The notes under the pieces were generated by a model. It was not told the DNA's origin and did no database searches. It was given only the letters and a program-made list of their open reading frames with translations. Below, one piece after another: positions 11,581 through 24,648 of a DNA stretch of 64,000 nt. Each line of letters begins with the position of its first letter. Position 1 is the first letter of the stretch. The stretch is from Fratercula arctica (taxonomy: Eukaryota; Chordata; Aves; Charadriiformes; Alcidae). Location of the stretch: positions 26,165,089-26,229,088 of the forward strand of contig CANTUZ010000011.1 in assembly GCA_947846985.1 (NCBI GenBank). The letters run 5' to 3'. Made by a program: the position numbers and the translations under genes.

Positions 11581-14226
11581 AAATTGGGACATACATGCCA
11601 GTAATATCTACTCTACAACCATTACTAACTGCTGTTTATTTTGATTCTTCAGTGTATGTGTCTCCGAAACATCTTTAATTGCCTTAGCCAGGGACTCTTG
11701 TGTCACTGGAAATTAACCATATCATACTGGTGAGAAAACAAGAGAAACCTTAAATTATGTTTTCAAATTTTGCCTCACTCAATGGCTTGCTAGCTGTTGC
11801 TTGGATGTGACTGGAGCTGTGCCTTGAATAAGAACCACCATTGATCATTGGTGATCATTAGAAATACCATAAAGCTTCTAACATGTGCTATATCCAACAG
11901 CTTGTCCAAATTCTGAGCTAGGAATACCCTGATTATCTCACAAGCACTAAATAAATTCCCTCAGCAGTTTAAAAAGTCAAAGTATTCACTTGTGTCATAC
12001 CCAGAGATGGTTCCTGAAGCATGGCATTTAGATTGAAGGCTGAGGATGGATCTCTGCAAACGCACTGGAGAATGAAGTCTGGTCATTTGAAGCTAATGTA
12101 GCTGAAAGTAGCTAGCATCCATTGTAACAGCAGCTGCACATCACACAGGACTTCACTAGCTGAGAAGTGAGCTGGGCATTATAAAAAGTAAAGCCTGTGG
12201 TGTTAAAGGTAACCGCAGAGAACCAAACAATATCACATACTTCACTGTTTTGTGGTTAAAAAACAATAATGAGTTGCCTGCAATTTGTGCCACTTTGCCT
12301 GATGGCTGATTGAAAAACATAATCTTTAACTTTGACTCTCTCGGCTCTTCTCATTTTTTAATTCTAAACATATTTTTTGTGCTTTGTTCCTATAGGTATG
12401 CTTTCAAGTTGTGTAAAGCTGTGACAAAACTGGAGGAGCCTTTGGCCCCATGGCTTGAACCCCCTGAGTTAATGATGTACACAAAAACACTTTAAAATGT
12501 AAAGCAGCCTGAATTCAAAGGCATAAACAATATCTGCAGTCATTCAGCTGAAAATGTTAACAATAAGATTTTGGCTAAGGACAGAATAAATAGCTCTCCA
12601 AACAGAGTTAAAGGTTTTCTGAAAGAGTATGTGGAGCAGGAGAGAGTTTGTGTGTATGGGGAGGGCATGGCCTTTAAGTTACTTTTACAGCCTACAAAGA
12701 GTAAATCAAATTTAATGTGACTTCTTTTTTGATTGGGAGCTGTTGCTTGCATCTTCTTGTGTCTGTAAATAAGAACAGATGTGTTATTATTCATAACAGT
12801 TTTGATTAGGGTTTTCCCAGACATGATCTATGTTTGTGGGTATGTTGGTCTTGAGAAAATAGTATTTTTTTTCTGTCAAATCAAGAATTGTCAGTTCTGT
12901 GTACTTCCTTCCACACCACTGAAATGGAAAAGGTAGATTTCATTTTCTTTTAAAAATAAAACTAGATGGTTCATAAAATACATTAGTCACTTAAAAAAAA
13001 AAAAAAGGGCATGGGGGTAGGTCAGAGTAACACTTAATTACTCTTATTCATTAAGAAGATGTTTAATCAGTGGAGAGTGTCAATATCTGAATAGTAAGCT
13101 CTGTCTGAGTTTGAATTGGTTGTTCTCAGTGACAAATACAGCACAAGCACATTTAAAAAAGTACCAGGTGATTGTTTTAGGAAAATATTGCTTATTATTA
13201 ATAAAATCGGAACTTTCAGGGATACTGTTCCAATCTATAGTCTTTTGCAGTAATCATTCTTGAGTCTAATCTGACTTTTTCTTTCATCTGAAAGGCACAT
13301 GCTTTAAGAAGCAAGAAAAATCCCTGGCTTTCTGGTATGTTTTGATCACTTACTGCTCAATCACTTTTAGGTGAAAATGCATGCTTACTGCTTATTATAT
13401 GTTTGGTAGCAGCATGCTATTTTGCTTGACTGCTTAAATTGCTTTCTAAATTCAGGCCAGTATATGTTAAAAGAGGGGCTATATAAAGGAGGATTCATCA
13501 TAGCGCAAGTCTCCTGACTTGAATAAGTTTCGGTGGCCTCTAGATCAGACAGAGGCCAACTCTCATTTATTCTTGTGACTAGCTTAATTTTCATGGTCCT
13601 GCTGATGAGGTACTTCAGAGCCATGTCTGCAAAAGTGCTCATCCAGCAATTTTTATTTCAGCATTTGGGAACTAATTATCTATTTTTATTCCAAGAATTA
13701 TCAATAATTTAAAACAAGCGCATAGCACCATTGTAAATTGAATGCAGGTGTCTATAGTAGTCAGTGAGGAAAAAATCAAAAGTTGGGTGCAGTGTGTGTA
13801 AGGAAGTCACACTTTGAACAGGCACTCTGAAGTTTAATAAATATGCTTTCGAGGGTGATTGGAATAGTATTAACTGTGCAGCAGAGTGGCATTTTGTGAA
13901 GTAAAACCATGTATTAGTGAACAGCCTCTAGGCACTTGGGAGATAATGTTTGAGAGGTTCTTTTCAGAGAAATTGGGTGCGAAGCCAGGAGTAACATATC
14001 ACAGAGAGGGATCTACTGCTTTCAGCTGTGCATGTTGCGTGTCCGACTTCGGAGGAAGATTTTGTGAGTGTACACAGTCTTCTGCTTCTGAGTGGGAGTT
14101 TACAGAATTGGAGGGGATGCCAGGAAAATAAATTAATGATAATCCTAGTTTTAAGGGATTTCAAAAAAAAATGATGGAAAAGGGTATTCCAGGTTTGGTT
14201 TTGGGTTGTTTTCTATTTGTTATTTT

Positions 14227-14260
14227 GGGGGGGGTTTTGTGGCTTTTTTTTTTTTTTTTT
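14227..14260. repeat. G8 and T17 homopolymer pair
   Basis: G8 (14227-14234) is followed by a short linker and T17 (14244-14260). It is simple low-complexity sequence with no recognisable element attached. Confidence 0.8.
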
Positions 14261-15010
14261 AGCAAGTCAAACGAACATAGCCCTCCATGTTAGATTGATT
14301 GGTCTTATTTTTAAGAGCAGCTATTCTTAATTTATGGTTTCTTCCATTGGTGCTCTTTTATATGAGTAGGTTGAGAAATAACCAAAACTCAGACTGGCTC
14401 ACTTAAAACTTTTAACTTTGGCCAAATTCTCAGTCAGCATAAAGTATGAGCTGAATGGTGCCATGGTGCTGTGTGCTGTGTACCTGATTTTCCTGGCTTA
14501 GCCTCTGAGGTCAGATTTGGCCTGTAGGTACTTTATGAGAACAGCTGGTAATGTTATTCAATAATAATATGTTAAGTATTAGTAAAAATAGATATTAAGA
14601 AAAAATAGTTCAAAACTTCGATTTTCAGTTTCAAAATTTTGCTTGGAAAAGGCAGGGTTTAAGATAGTCTCCTTCAGTTTCTACTATTTTCTGTTTCCAT
14701 GGGCAGACCATCATAACGAGTACATCCTAATACTCTTTGTAGAGTTTGGTTCAAAACACTTTTGTTTGCCTGGCTCCTTAACACTTTCTGAAATGTTTTT
14801 CCCTCTCTCTTTCCTTCCCTCCTCTTTCCATGAACCTTTCTACCTAATTTAAATTTTGCAGACTGCAATGAGCTTTCCTTTTGTGTATAAGCATGCGGGT
14901 CACATAGGCATTTCTACATCGTAGCATGTAGGGAAGGCAGTCATTAATGAGAATTGTCAAAGTGAGAAAAGAGAACGTTGTTGTGAGCAAATTCCAGGGG
15001 CACACTGATT

Positions 15011-15032
15011 ATAAAGGACTTGAGTCCTTTAT
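15011..15032. repeat. 22-bp near-perfect palindrome
   Basis: ATAAAGGACT (15011-15020) and AGTCCTTTAT (15023-15032) are exact reverse complements separated only by TG. The 10-bp arms with a 2-nt centre could extrude as a cruciform or bind a dimeric factor. No family is recognised. Confidence 0.6.
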
Positions 15033-15530
15033 ATGTACTCGCAGGCTGGTAAATGGTGAAAACAAGCTTGTAAACTTGCTACACAGCTTATTGTTTTACA
15101 ATCAGCCTTTTTACTGTGGATAAATTGGACAACTTTCCACATGATGTGCATATTTGTATTGTTCCACCACCGTGTTTGCCTTTGTGCATGTTCAGACTGG
15201 TACAGGCCCTTGATCAGAGGAGATGATGTTAGCCTTTGATACTTGGGGTAAATCAGGAGCACTTTGAAAGCACTTAGATTAATCTCTGCTTGAGACTAGT
15301 TTATATTACCCTTGCTCATGTGAATGCACCTGAGCTAGAGCTGTGTCACAGAAAGTGTTGGGGGTGTTCCAACAAATGTAATGCTGAAAATAAATGGAAA
15401 ATTCAGGTTTGTTTGATGCCAAGTAGTTCAGTTCAAAACTAAAAAAAAAACAGCCTCAGATTTTCACTGCCTGTATACTGTGTTTGTCTCTGGTCCAGCG
15501 GCAGCTTTGGAAGAGTGTGCACAGACTGTA

Positions 15531-15586
15531 AATCTAGTACATCTAATCTAATTACATGTAATCTGTAATCTAGATCTAGTACACCT
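15531..15586. repeat. short ATCTA/TAATC word cluster
   Basis: ATCTAGTACATCT (15532-15544) recurs with one change as ATCTAGTACACCT (15574-15586). Between them are overlapping copies of TAATCT and the palindrome ATTACATGTAAT. It looks like a decayed local duplication. Confidence 0.45.
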
Positions 15587-18500
15587 ATGAAGAGGTGTGT
15601 GCATTCATGAGCTTTCACTGGTACCTGTATGTTAGCATGACCCATTGGGCTGGTTAAGGTTATGAATATTGGTATCGTGTGTTGGTAGTGTTTTGATAAG
15701 CTTTCAGCTGGCAAGTATGTCTGAAACATCTCATGTGAAATGAGTAGTTTTGGGAGGGGAGTCCTGCATCCATGATTTTACTAGAATTTTACAATGGTAG
15801 TCAGTGGTTTTAAATGGTGTTCAATCAATGGTATGTACACGTGTGCAGAAGTATTTAAGATTTTTCAGGAAAGTTTTAAATACGCAGTTTGAAGAAAACT
15901 TCTGGTGGATCTCTTTCCATTACGTTTCATAATAATCACCCCGAAAAATAACAAGGGAACATTTCTTAACACTTATAAGAATAAAAAGTATGGTTTATTT
16001 TAGGAATGTCTGTTTAGTAAAATGTGCAAAAGAAGTCCTAAAGATTCACACTTCAGATTTTCAACAGAATGTTTCCTTTTCATGGTAATGTATTTGGTTT
16101 TTTGTGTTTGTTTTTTTTTTTCTTAAACAAAAAAACCCAAATCTCCCAAATGTTTTCTTTTCAATTAGTTTTACATGCAAATTGCTCAAATTCAGTGGCA
16201 ATGGCTGTCGGAAGACAGAAGGCTTTTGGCAGCAGTCACCAAATAAAAGGCTCCAATTTGTTTAAAATGGATACCTTTTAATGTGTATAGTTACTAGGAT
16301 TTCATACTTCTATGAAAATAGATCTGTTCTTTGTTTAAATCTACTGGTTGCTGTGGCATGGGAACATATGACTATAATTCCCTCTGTCTAGAGGGAATCC
16401 TGCTCATACATCACAGTGTATTTACGGAGGATTTATGTTTTTCCTTGATTTTTATTACTGAACTGATTTGCATGAAAACAGGGTCTTTGTTCCGTAGGGA
16501 TTCATTGGATCCAGATGTTTGTTTTCTATGTTAAGTCATAATCTCATTTGTGCCATTGCATTTGGTTGTGGCAAAATGGTGATGCTGACAAAGAAAGGAT
16601 TACGATTTTTGCAAGGGATAAGCACCTTCAACTGATAGATTTCAATAAAACAAAGACCTTGTTTCCATGCAAATTTATTCTGTAATATGAAATTTTGTAA
16701 AGGGGTTGAGGCAAAGGAAACCAGAACTAATGAAGTACTTATGTAGAGAAAAAAGAGCTAAGCTTTGCCTGTAAAAAACCTGCTTTGCTACTTGGTAGGT
16801 CCTTGCCCCTACCAAGGAAGCCCTCCCAATCTCCTTGCCACCCACTCAGCTTCTCCAGAATTTCTGGTTCTAACATTGTCCTGCACTGGGTAGTTTGTCA
16901 TTAAAGGTGTGGACTATACTAGCACCATATTGTTTTGACCTCTGTTCAAGCTCTCTTCCAATTTGTGCCTCAGGCTTTCTGGAGCAAATTCATCTCTGGA
17001 CAGGTTTTATGATTAAGTTCCATTTCTGTTACTCTAAGTCTTGGCTTTCTTTGGCCGACATCTCTAATTCAGAGCAACTGTTGTACAAAATTTCATTCCT
17101 AGGGAAGTTTAGTCTTGAAATGTCTAAGACTTCGGGAATCTTAGCCTGCTATCTATTTCAAGAGGCTTACAGGCAAGATCTTTCATTACTCTTCCAGCTA
17201 ACTCCCTGGATAACTTATAGATGTCTCTAAGAATAGTGCACCAGAATCAAGGGGATGCTTTCTCCACTGTTTCTAGTTCAGTTTACTTTCTCTAGGTATT
17301 ACCTAGTTCAGCTGGGAAGAATATTGGTTGGGTTTTTTTTCCCTAACAAAACAAAAAAATCAACCCTTCCTCTTGAATTTTAGCAGGAAGTGGAAATCTG
17401 GAATACATGTTAATGTCCAGACATCCGCAGTGGCAAAGAACTGGAAAAGAGATGTCAGAGGGGGTTTCTTTTAAGAAGTTTCAGTAATCCAGCCTTCACT
17501 TGTCATCCTTGTACTTGTAGTTGGAAATCTTTCTTTCTTTGGAAACTAAAATTATACCAAACGCACCAAAGTTGTTCGTTCTGTCACCTCCCTCATCTCT
17601 TCCTGGCCACCATCTCCCTTCAGAGAAGGTGGTGATAAAGTTCAGTGTTTTATTCAAGTCTTTTACAGTCTCATTTGGAAGTAATTTTTCATCTTTATTC
17701 TTTTCTACTCTTTCTCTCTGTATAACTAAAAAGGTGATCTGTCCAACTGCATGACCGTAAGCACCAGTCTCTTGACTCTGCTCTCTTCCTCCTAGTTCTG
17801 ATTGCAGTGTACACCTAGATTTTTATTTTTTCTTAAACTAGTGTCCATTGTTTGACATGTAATAATGTTTAATTTTCCTGTTACCTTTTGCAGGAAATTC
17901 GGAGTTTAGTTAAGTCCTTTGACCTCTTCATTATCTATGTGATCCCATATAATAGAAATATGTTTGTTTATGGATTGCTATCTTTCAGTGTTTTTTGTGA
18001 GACCTAGTATCTTCATAAAAAATAAAAGACTCTGGATTCTTGAATGATTCCAACCTATAAAATATTTTCAAAGTGCAAGATTTCAGAATTAGTATAAATA
18101 ATGTGTCTATATGTTTGAATTAATTTTTCACCCTTAAATGTGTTTGCAGTAGCTGTTAGCTTAGATACAAGCCTGTGTTCTGAGACCATGATAAAAGTTT
18201 ATAAAGGCTGTCTGGTTTAGTATCGCTATGCAGAAGATAAGTCTTGGGCTGCATGGTGCAAGTTGTAATATTGGATATTTCATCTTTATTAGATTTAATG
18301 ATATCAAATATTCTGATTGTTTTAACAAGATTAGTCAAATGTCAAGTCTAGTTAGCACCGTTTATCAATAAACTTTAAATTTTTTGCCTCCGGCTTTGGA
18401 CTGGCAATTTTATGTGTGTGCACATCTGTGTATAATATATAGAGATTCATTGTTAGCTGTAAAAGAACAGAGATTAAGGTTTTAAAATATAAAATAAGAA

Positions 18501-21500
18501 ATCACGCTCTACAGAAGGCTTGAGGGAATGTTAGAAACAAGTAGTATTTGTCATTTCCAAGCCAAACCAAAGGGGTTATAAATACATTGTTCACATTAAC
18601 ATCATGCTTCCTTTTGGGTAGACTGTGCATAAAGGCTTTAAAATAATTGAAATGAAGAAACTAAGTTACCAAGAACAGTAGAATTACTGTTCATAGGTAG
18701 AAAGGTAGTGTTTAGGGACCAACTGAGTTTAGCTGATTGTCACTGTAGAAATATGGAGAAGGTCCTACCCACAGACTGGTCTGATAGATAATTCAAGCTG
18801 TAGATAGATTATATTCTATAAGCAAGGTGAGTAATGAAGCCAATGAAAGTGTCTTCTTAATTGCATATTTTTATATGCATAACAGCCCAGGAGGAGAATC
18901 TCTTTTTGTACTTAGCCACTTACCGCTTCATAAAAATTTGGAATAATTATGGCAAAAAAGGAAGCGGTATGAATGAAACTTAATGTTTGAAGAGAAGGAC
19001 TGGTGTAGTGGCAGTACTGGAAAAGTGAGTAGCCCAGAGAGGCTGGTCAGTGATTCAAGTACTTGTACTTGGTATTGTTTCCCACCCAAAAAAGAATTTA
19101 CGGGTTTATCAGAACAGTCTTTGCCTTTTCACCTTGGGAGAAGGTGTGATTATGACATGTGTTGAACATGACAACTCTGAAAGGCATTAAAGCATATAGC
19201 ACATGTCCTAAAATACAGATCTGTTAGAGGGAGCAAAATGCAAATCAGGTGGGGCAAAGCCTGGCTTCCCCAGGCGGTACTAGTACATCTATTCTGTACT
19301 AGAATTGTACAACTACTAGACTTCAACAAGAACAGTGTAGACAATGCCTACAAAGATCCTTTTACATGCTGATGTGTCCCATGCTGGGGAACAGGACCTA
19401 GGAAGTGATTGCATGGACATTCAGCTACTGTCTCCTGCTCCCTGTTTCAATATGTCTGTCTTCTCGAGGAGAGAGCCGATCTCTGAGAGAACGGACTGAA
19501 GAGGTAGCCACAGGTGGGAATGGGGAGGTGGAGGGAGGAAGAGCTTCCCCCTCTATGTCCAAATCACCACCACATCATATTTCTCCTACACTATTGTCCC
19601 TGAAAAAGCTCATGATGTCCCTTAAAGTTTTTATTTTTACAATGTTGAATTAACTAAAAAATAAATCTGTAAAGGGAGATAAAGTATCATCCATGATGCA
19701 GATGAGGAGAGTGTATTTTAGGAAGGATCTAGGTATCACTTGAAACTTGGTTTCTGTAGTGGTGTAACTTCTGCTCTGGGCTGCATGTGTCCTACGCCAA
19801 ACTACAGCATCCATTTGGCTCTTGCACAGAACCGATCAATTTCGGGCCTCCTCAGTCTTTTACAACTTGCAACATGAAAGTAAGTCTGACTCTCTTAATC
19901 CTGAATGAGGTCCAAAATGATTAACATTTATTATGTAGCCACTTAATGGCTAGTAGCTATCCAGTCAAAGCAGATTTATGTCTCCTTACAACAGCTTAAT
20001 GTGTACTTATGCTCCCCCAGGGTCCCTTGTCCAGCTCAATGGCCAAAATGAACATGTTCAGTACTCTCTCTTACAGCAACCTATAGACCCAATGGCTACT
20101 TGCACATTTTTATCTGATATGTCTTGTCAAGGATAATGCCAATGCCAAACGAAACTGTAACAGCAAATCTTGTGCGGGGTCCTGCCTGCAAGAAATTGTT
20201 TTCAGAGACTTCCCTGAACTGTCAGAGCTGGTGGTTTTGTTGTGCAGAGGATTGTGTGACACTGCGTTAGCACTTGGAAACCAAATGAAGCATATCTCTG
20301 TCAAAAAAAGTTGTTTTAGAGGGATTACTGAACAGCACGCTTGCTATTCTCATTTGGAGTTAGGGAATGTTTAGCATGGTGCATGTGACCTTCAGGTATC
20401 CTTGTGTGAAGCCCAGATTCAGAGGCACTGAGCATTTGACCTAAAGAATAATATTGGCATTGAAGTATACAGTTCATGTAACTGTTCTTATTTTATGCTA
20501 AGTATAACTTTACTATATTCTTGAGTATAAATACAGACAACCCGACTGAGGTAACAGCTAAGCATCACTGCTACATAGCATGGCAAATAATGCAGTTAAA
20601 ATGAGGGCACTTAAAGAAATCAGCAGGAGCCAACATTTTCATAAAGGCCCACTCTGAAAGTACACAGTATTTGCTTATTTTTACACCTTTTATGATGAGG
20701 GAATAATCCTTATTTATGATGGAAACATTTGCCAATCAAAGCCTCTAACTTCTTCATGGATATGTAGCCACTCTATCCTGGAAAAAGATCCAGTAAAAAT
20801 CTAGGAAAAGAAAAAAAAGAATCGAATAGTAACTTTTAAGTTTGACATAAACACTTGACCACTGTTTTTGTCTATTGTTCAGAAGACAGGAAAGTAATCT
20901 GCTACTTACATGGGCAAGCAACTAGGTGAACATTCTTTCTGTTGTCTTTGGCTTGTGCTTTGAGAGTAGGAAAGGGTGAATCTAACCCTTCCACAGCCTA
21001 TGTAAAGGAGCTGTGTATCATGGGGAGTGATTTTTAAATTGTTCCCTTGCCCTGATTCACCTGTCTCAGCAGCTGAGTTGATTGCTCTTGCATTTAGATT
21101 GTTATCCAGAACTGCTTATCTGGTCTTTGCATGCACTCCTGCATGAAGTTGCCTAGTAAAGTGTCTTGAAAGGCTTGCAGAAGTAATCTGTTAAATTAGG
21201 GCTTGTCTGTAGTCAAGTTTCTTCTTGTAGGATTGTTTGAATCCCAGGCCTTTTTAATTAGTGCAATCTAATCAGCAGAACTGCAAGAGCCTCCTGGCTC
21301 CCTCTGATTCAGCTCTCTGTTGTCCCACAAAGAACAAGTCCCTTGAATTTTGCAGCAGTCAGGGAGAGCTATGGCAGTTTTACCTGCGACTTTGTTCTGG
21401 GAAGTAAACAGGCTCCCCAAAGCATCTACTCCTGTGCTGCCTGTAGCAGAGCTATTTTGATCTGAAGCATAAAAGACATAAAGTTGTATTAAAAAAGATA

Positions 21501-22713
21501 GTAGCTGTCCTGATTCCAAATGTAAGTAAATGTGTTGAGCCTCAGTGCTTAGAAAGAAAATAGAGTGTACTTTGTGCCCATGATCAGCATGTTTCCAGGA
21601 GACTAGCAAATGTTTTATGATATTATTCACAACCGTTGCACCATCAGGAGCAGTCCTGCGTTTCAACTTAATTGAGCCACTGCTATGACATAGCCAAGCT
21701 TTTCAAGTGGTAAAATTGTAATTATAGAGAGTGCTTCTCTGGCACTTTCTATTGGAGAGCTGCTTTCAAAATATTAAGCCTTCTGAATGCATGTGAGGAA
21801 GATTTTCCTGGGGAAACTTTAGATGCATGGTTCCCGTACCAAGCTCCTGGCTCCTTAGCAGAGAGAACAGCATGTATCATGTCTTGAAATGGTGCATTCT
21901 AATTCCACTTTCTTGCATATCTACCATATAGCAACCCCTTCCCCTCAAGGTAGGGATGGGTTGTGCACCAGGAGCTCAGAGATAAGGTGGTACCCATACT
22001 ATTTCCAGCACAGGCCCTGTGATTAGCCTACAGGGCAAAGTGGAAAACTTGCCATGTGCTCATTTTTCTCTCCTATAAAGGGCCTTGAGCAGCCAGTTAC
22101 AGTGTGTGCCATTTTTCTGAACCTTAACGCTAATAATGCACATACAAGCAGAGTCTAACGAGAGAGAGAGAACAGCACAGAGCTGGCAGTGATGTTGGAG
22201 CTACAGTTAATTATAGATTTGCAGCAGCTCCTAGGGAAGGTGTATTCAACCAAAGGTCACAATTTTAAGCTGTCAAGAGTTGATTCTGCAGAATCTATAC
22301 CTCAGATGTGGCTTTTGGGGAGAGCGAGAGTGGCCCAAGTGCCTGTTTGCATCAGATAATATAGAACAAAAAACTAAAATGAAAGGTCTACCATCTTCTT
22401 TTGCTGCACTGAGCCAAAAGAGCAGCATTTAGATAGCATGCAGGTTGGAAGAGTGTAGAGGTAAAAAAAAAAATGAAAATAGGGAAAAGGAGCAGCATGC
22501 ATAACAAGGGATCTCCTCCTTTTGCTTTATCTCTTCATGTTGGAGAAAAAAACCTTTGTGCAGGTTTGGATTTCCAGGGGTGCTGTGCAAACCATGTGAA
22601 ATGAAACCTACCTTCCCCAAGCTCCTCAGAGCATAGATACTATGCAGGCATATATTCACATCAGCTGCATGCCTCTTTCCTCCCACAAGACAGAAACCAC
22701 TCTCTTTTGGTTT

Positions 22714-22733
22714 AAAAAAAAAAAAAAAAAAAA
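22714..22733. repeat. poly(A)20 with A/C-rich flank
   Basis: A run of 20 A is followed by CACCAAAAAAACCC-like sequence, and then a T-rich run from about 22790. It is low-complexity and no element body is recognised. Confidence 0.85.
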
Positions 22734-24627
22734 CACCAAAAAAACCCAGTTCCTGTTTTTGTTGTTTTCGTCTGGATTTTTGTGGTATTTTTTTTTCCCC
22801 TCTTTACCTTCAGCTGTTGTGTACTGTGATGTTCCATTGCTGTGAAAAGCTCTGGGACATCGCCTGACATGCACTACTCATGGTGCTGTATCAATGCAAA
22901 TCATTGTTGGCTTTCCTTGCCTTTCATGCTAGACAGCCTGGCATTATAATTGCTTGGTTCTAATATTTCCTGTCCCAAGGCTATCAATTTGTTTTCAGTT
23001 TCTCCACCTGTTGGGTTGGCTCGGGTATCCCACAGGGTTTTGTCCTAGGCATCCACTACTTAAGGTAATTTATTATGCTCCCAGCTCTGGAACACAGGCA
23101 CCCTGAAGCACTTTTACAAACAGGATTGTATTACAGGGTTGTTTTTGTTTTCCAGAGATTTTGGCAGGGATGTAGTTGAGTTTTCTTCTTTATTTTCTCC
23201 ATGTAAGCCTTGTTGTGAGCCTAGTTATTGCACTGCATAAATCTAAATTTTGACCAGTTTTCTGGTCAATATTGTGTTGTGTTCATCCACTGCCACAGAG
23301 CATGCTGAGCAAATGGACAGGATGGGGAAGAGCACCTGAAGAAAGGTCTCTGCAGATGATTGTTTCCACATCATTCATCTGCCTTTCCCGTGGTTAACCT
23401 TGAAAATTGCTTTGTAAGATGATGAAAAGAGGCCAAATGTCGCTTTCTGATGCGTGGATTTCAAAAAGCAGAATTTAGCCCAGGGGGAGGCACTGGAAAA
23501 TAAGCTGGAATAGCATGTCTAAAAAGAGTAGGAGAAGAAACGGTCTGTCCTCTTAGCCAAAGCTCAAGGCCTGTTGCTGTAATGTCTCAGTAGAGACTGG
23601 AATAAGAATAGTAGCAAAAGTAGCATTGAATCACTTCTGTGCTAGGCATTTGAGGCTTTTTAGGAATGTATCTGTAAATTAGTGTTCTAAAGGCTGGTAT
23701 AACAGGCTGTGGGCTGGAAAAGGCCTAACAACTAGAAATGTATAAAACACTGAGGCATGAAAGCCCTGTACCTTCCTTTCCACCATGTCCTGTCTGCTGG
23801 CTGAGGCATGTTTCCCTTTCTATAGGATGTAAGATGTGCTCTACATGAGGGTAGTCTCCAGACAGCATTTACTGGGAGAGGGGCAGAAGCAGTTGCTATG
23901 ATTTAAAACATCCAGAACAGGGCCCCAAAACTTTCTTCTAAGCTCTGTGTAAGTACTTAGTTGTTCATATTAGCCATCTAAGGAGAAAGATTGCTCCTTA
24001 TACGTTTAATAACTTGACATTGGTGTGAACTGAAGAGAAGTTGTAGGGCAGCATGGATTAAGTCTTTAACCACCTCGTTGTGAGTGTAGATAAGCACAGC
24101 AGAGAGCTGCCCTTCGTGGGCAGAAGGGCGCATCTAGTGTACAGTGTCCTTTTTGGTCTCTTCAGGCAAGATTGATATATAAGCAGGAAAACCTGTGTTT
24201 ATATGAAGAGCAGCAAGAGGAAAAAAAGCCCCACCAACAGTCTTTTCAGGATGTGCTCCATGGTCTCTTGATAAGAATGTTAAGAAAACAACTTCTGTAT
24301 AAGACAAATCTCAGTCACCTTGGTTACAGAGTGGCCATTGCTAAATTGCACTCTGTATAACCTACAATTTTTTACTCTTCCTACTCTGATATATTAATAC
24401 TAAAATATTGAATACTTTGTCTTATCTGTCTTCCCTTTCTTCCTAGCAGACAAAGAAAGTAAAAATAGCCTGAGCAGTGGGCTTTATGTTTTTGCTGTGG
24501 TTTAGTCAATTTAGTTTTTGATTTGTGTGATCCAAGAATGTTTGGGGCAGGAGGTCTAAGTAAGAGAGGGAGTGAAAGCAAACCTTAAATCTCTTAGTAA
24601 AAATGCTTGTTCTGCTCTTTCTGCTGG

Positions 24628-24648
24628 AGGGGGGGAGGAGGGGGGGGT
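24628..24648 (+). repeat. G-rich tract, possible G-quadruplex
   Basis: Runs of seven and eight G are separated by AGGA. Together they hold enough consecutive G for four G-triplets, so an intramolecular quadruplex is possible on the plus strand. This is seen in the sequence; folding is inferred. Confidence 0.5.

Larger units (their letters stand above)
9753..14226. other. non-coding stretch
   Basis: The longest frame (127 codons, 11295-11678, plus) has no recognisable domain and coincides with a slightly GC-richer patch containing two perfect hairpins. A14 occurs at 12993-13006. I see no gene. Confidence 0.5.
14261..22713. other. non-coding stretch
   Basis: This 8-kb stretch has no frame above about 130 codons and no frame with splice context. 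I see no RNA gene and no recognisable transposon. A 22-bp palindrome at 15011-15032 and a small ATCTA/TAATC word cluster at 15531-15586 are the only structure noted. Confidence 0.55.

Noticed and set aside
12394..12495. Exon-like block after a strong acceptor (TTTGTTCCTATAG) with a short open frame ending at TAA
   Set aside because: The frame is about 30 codons with no recognisable motif, and no upstream exon with matching phase is visible. Good acceptor-like sites occur by chance in T-rich DNA.
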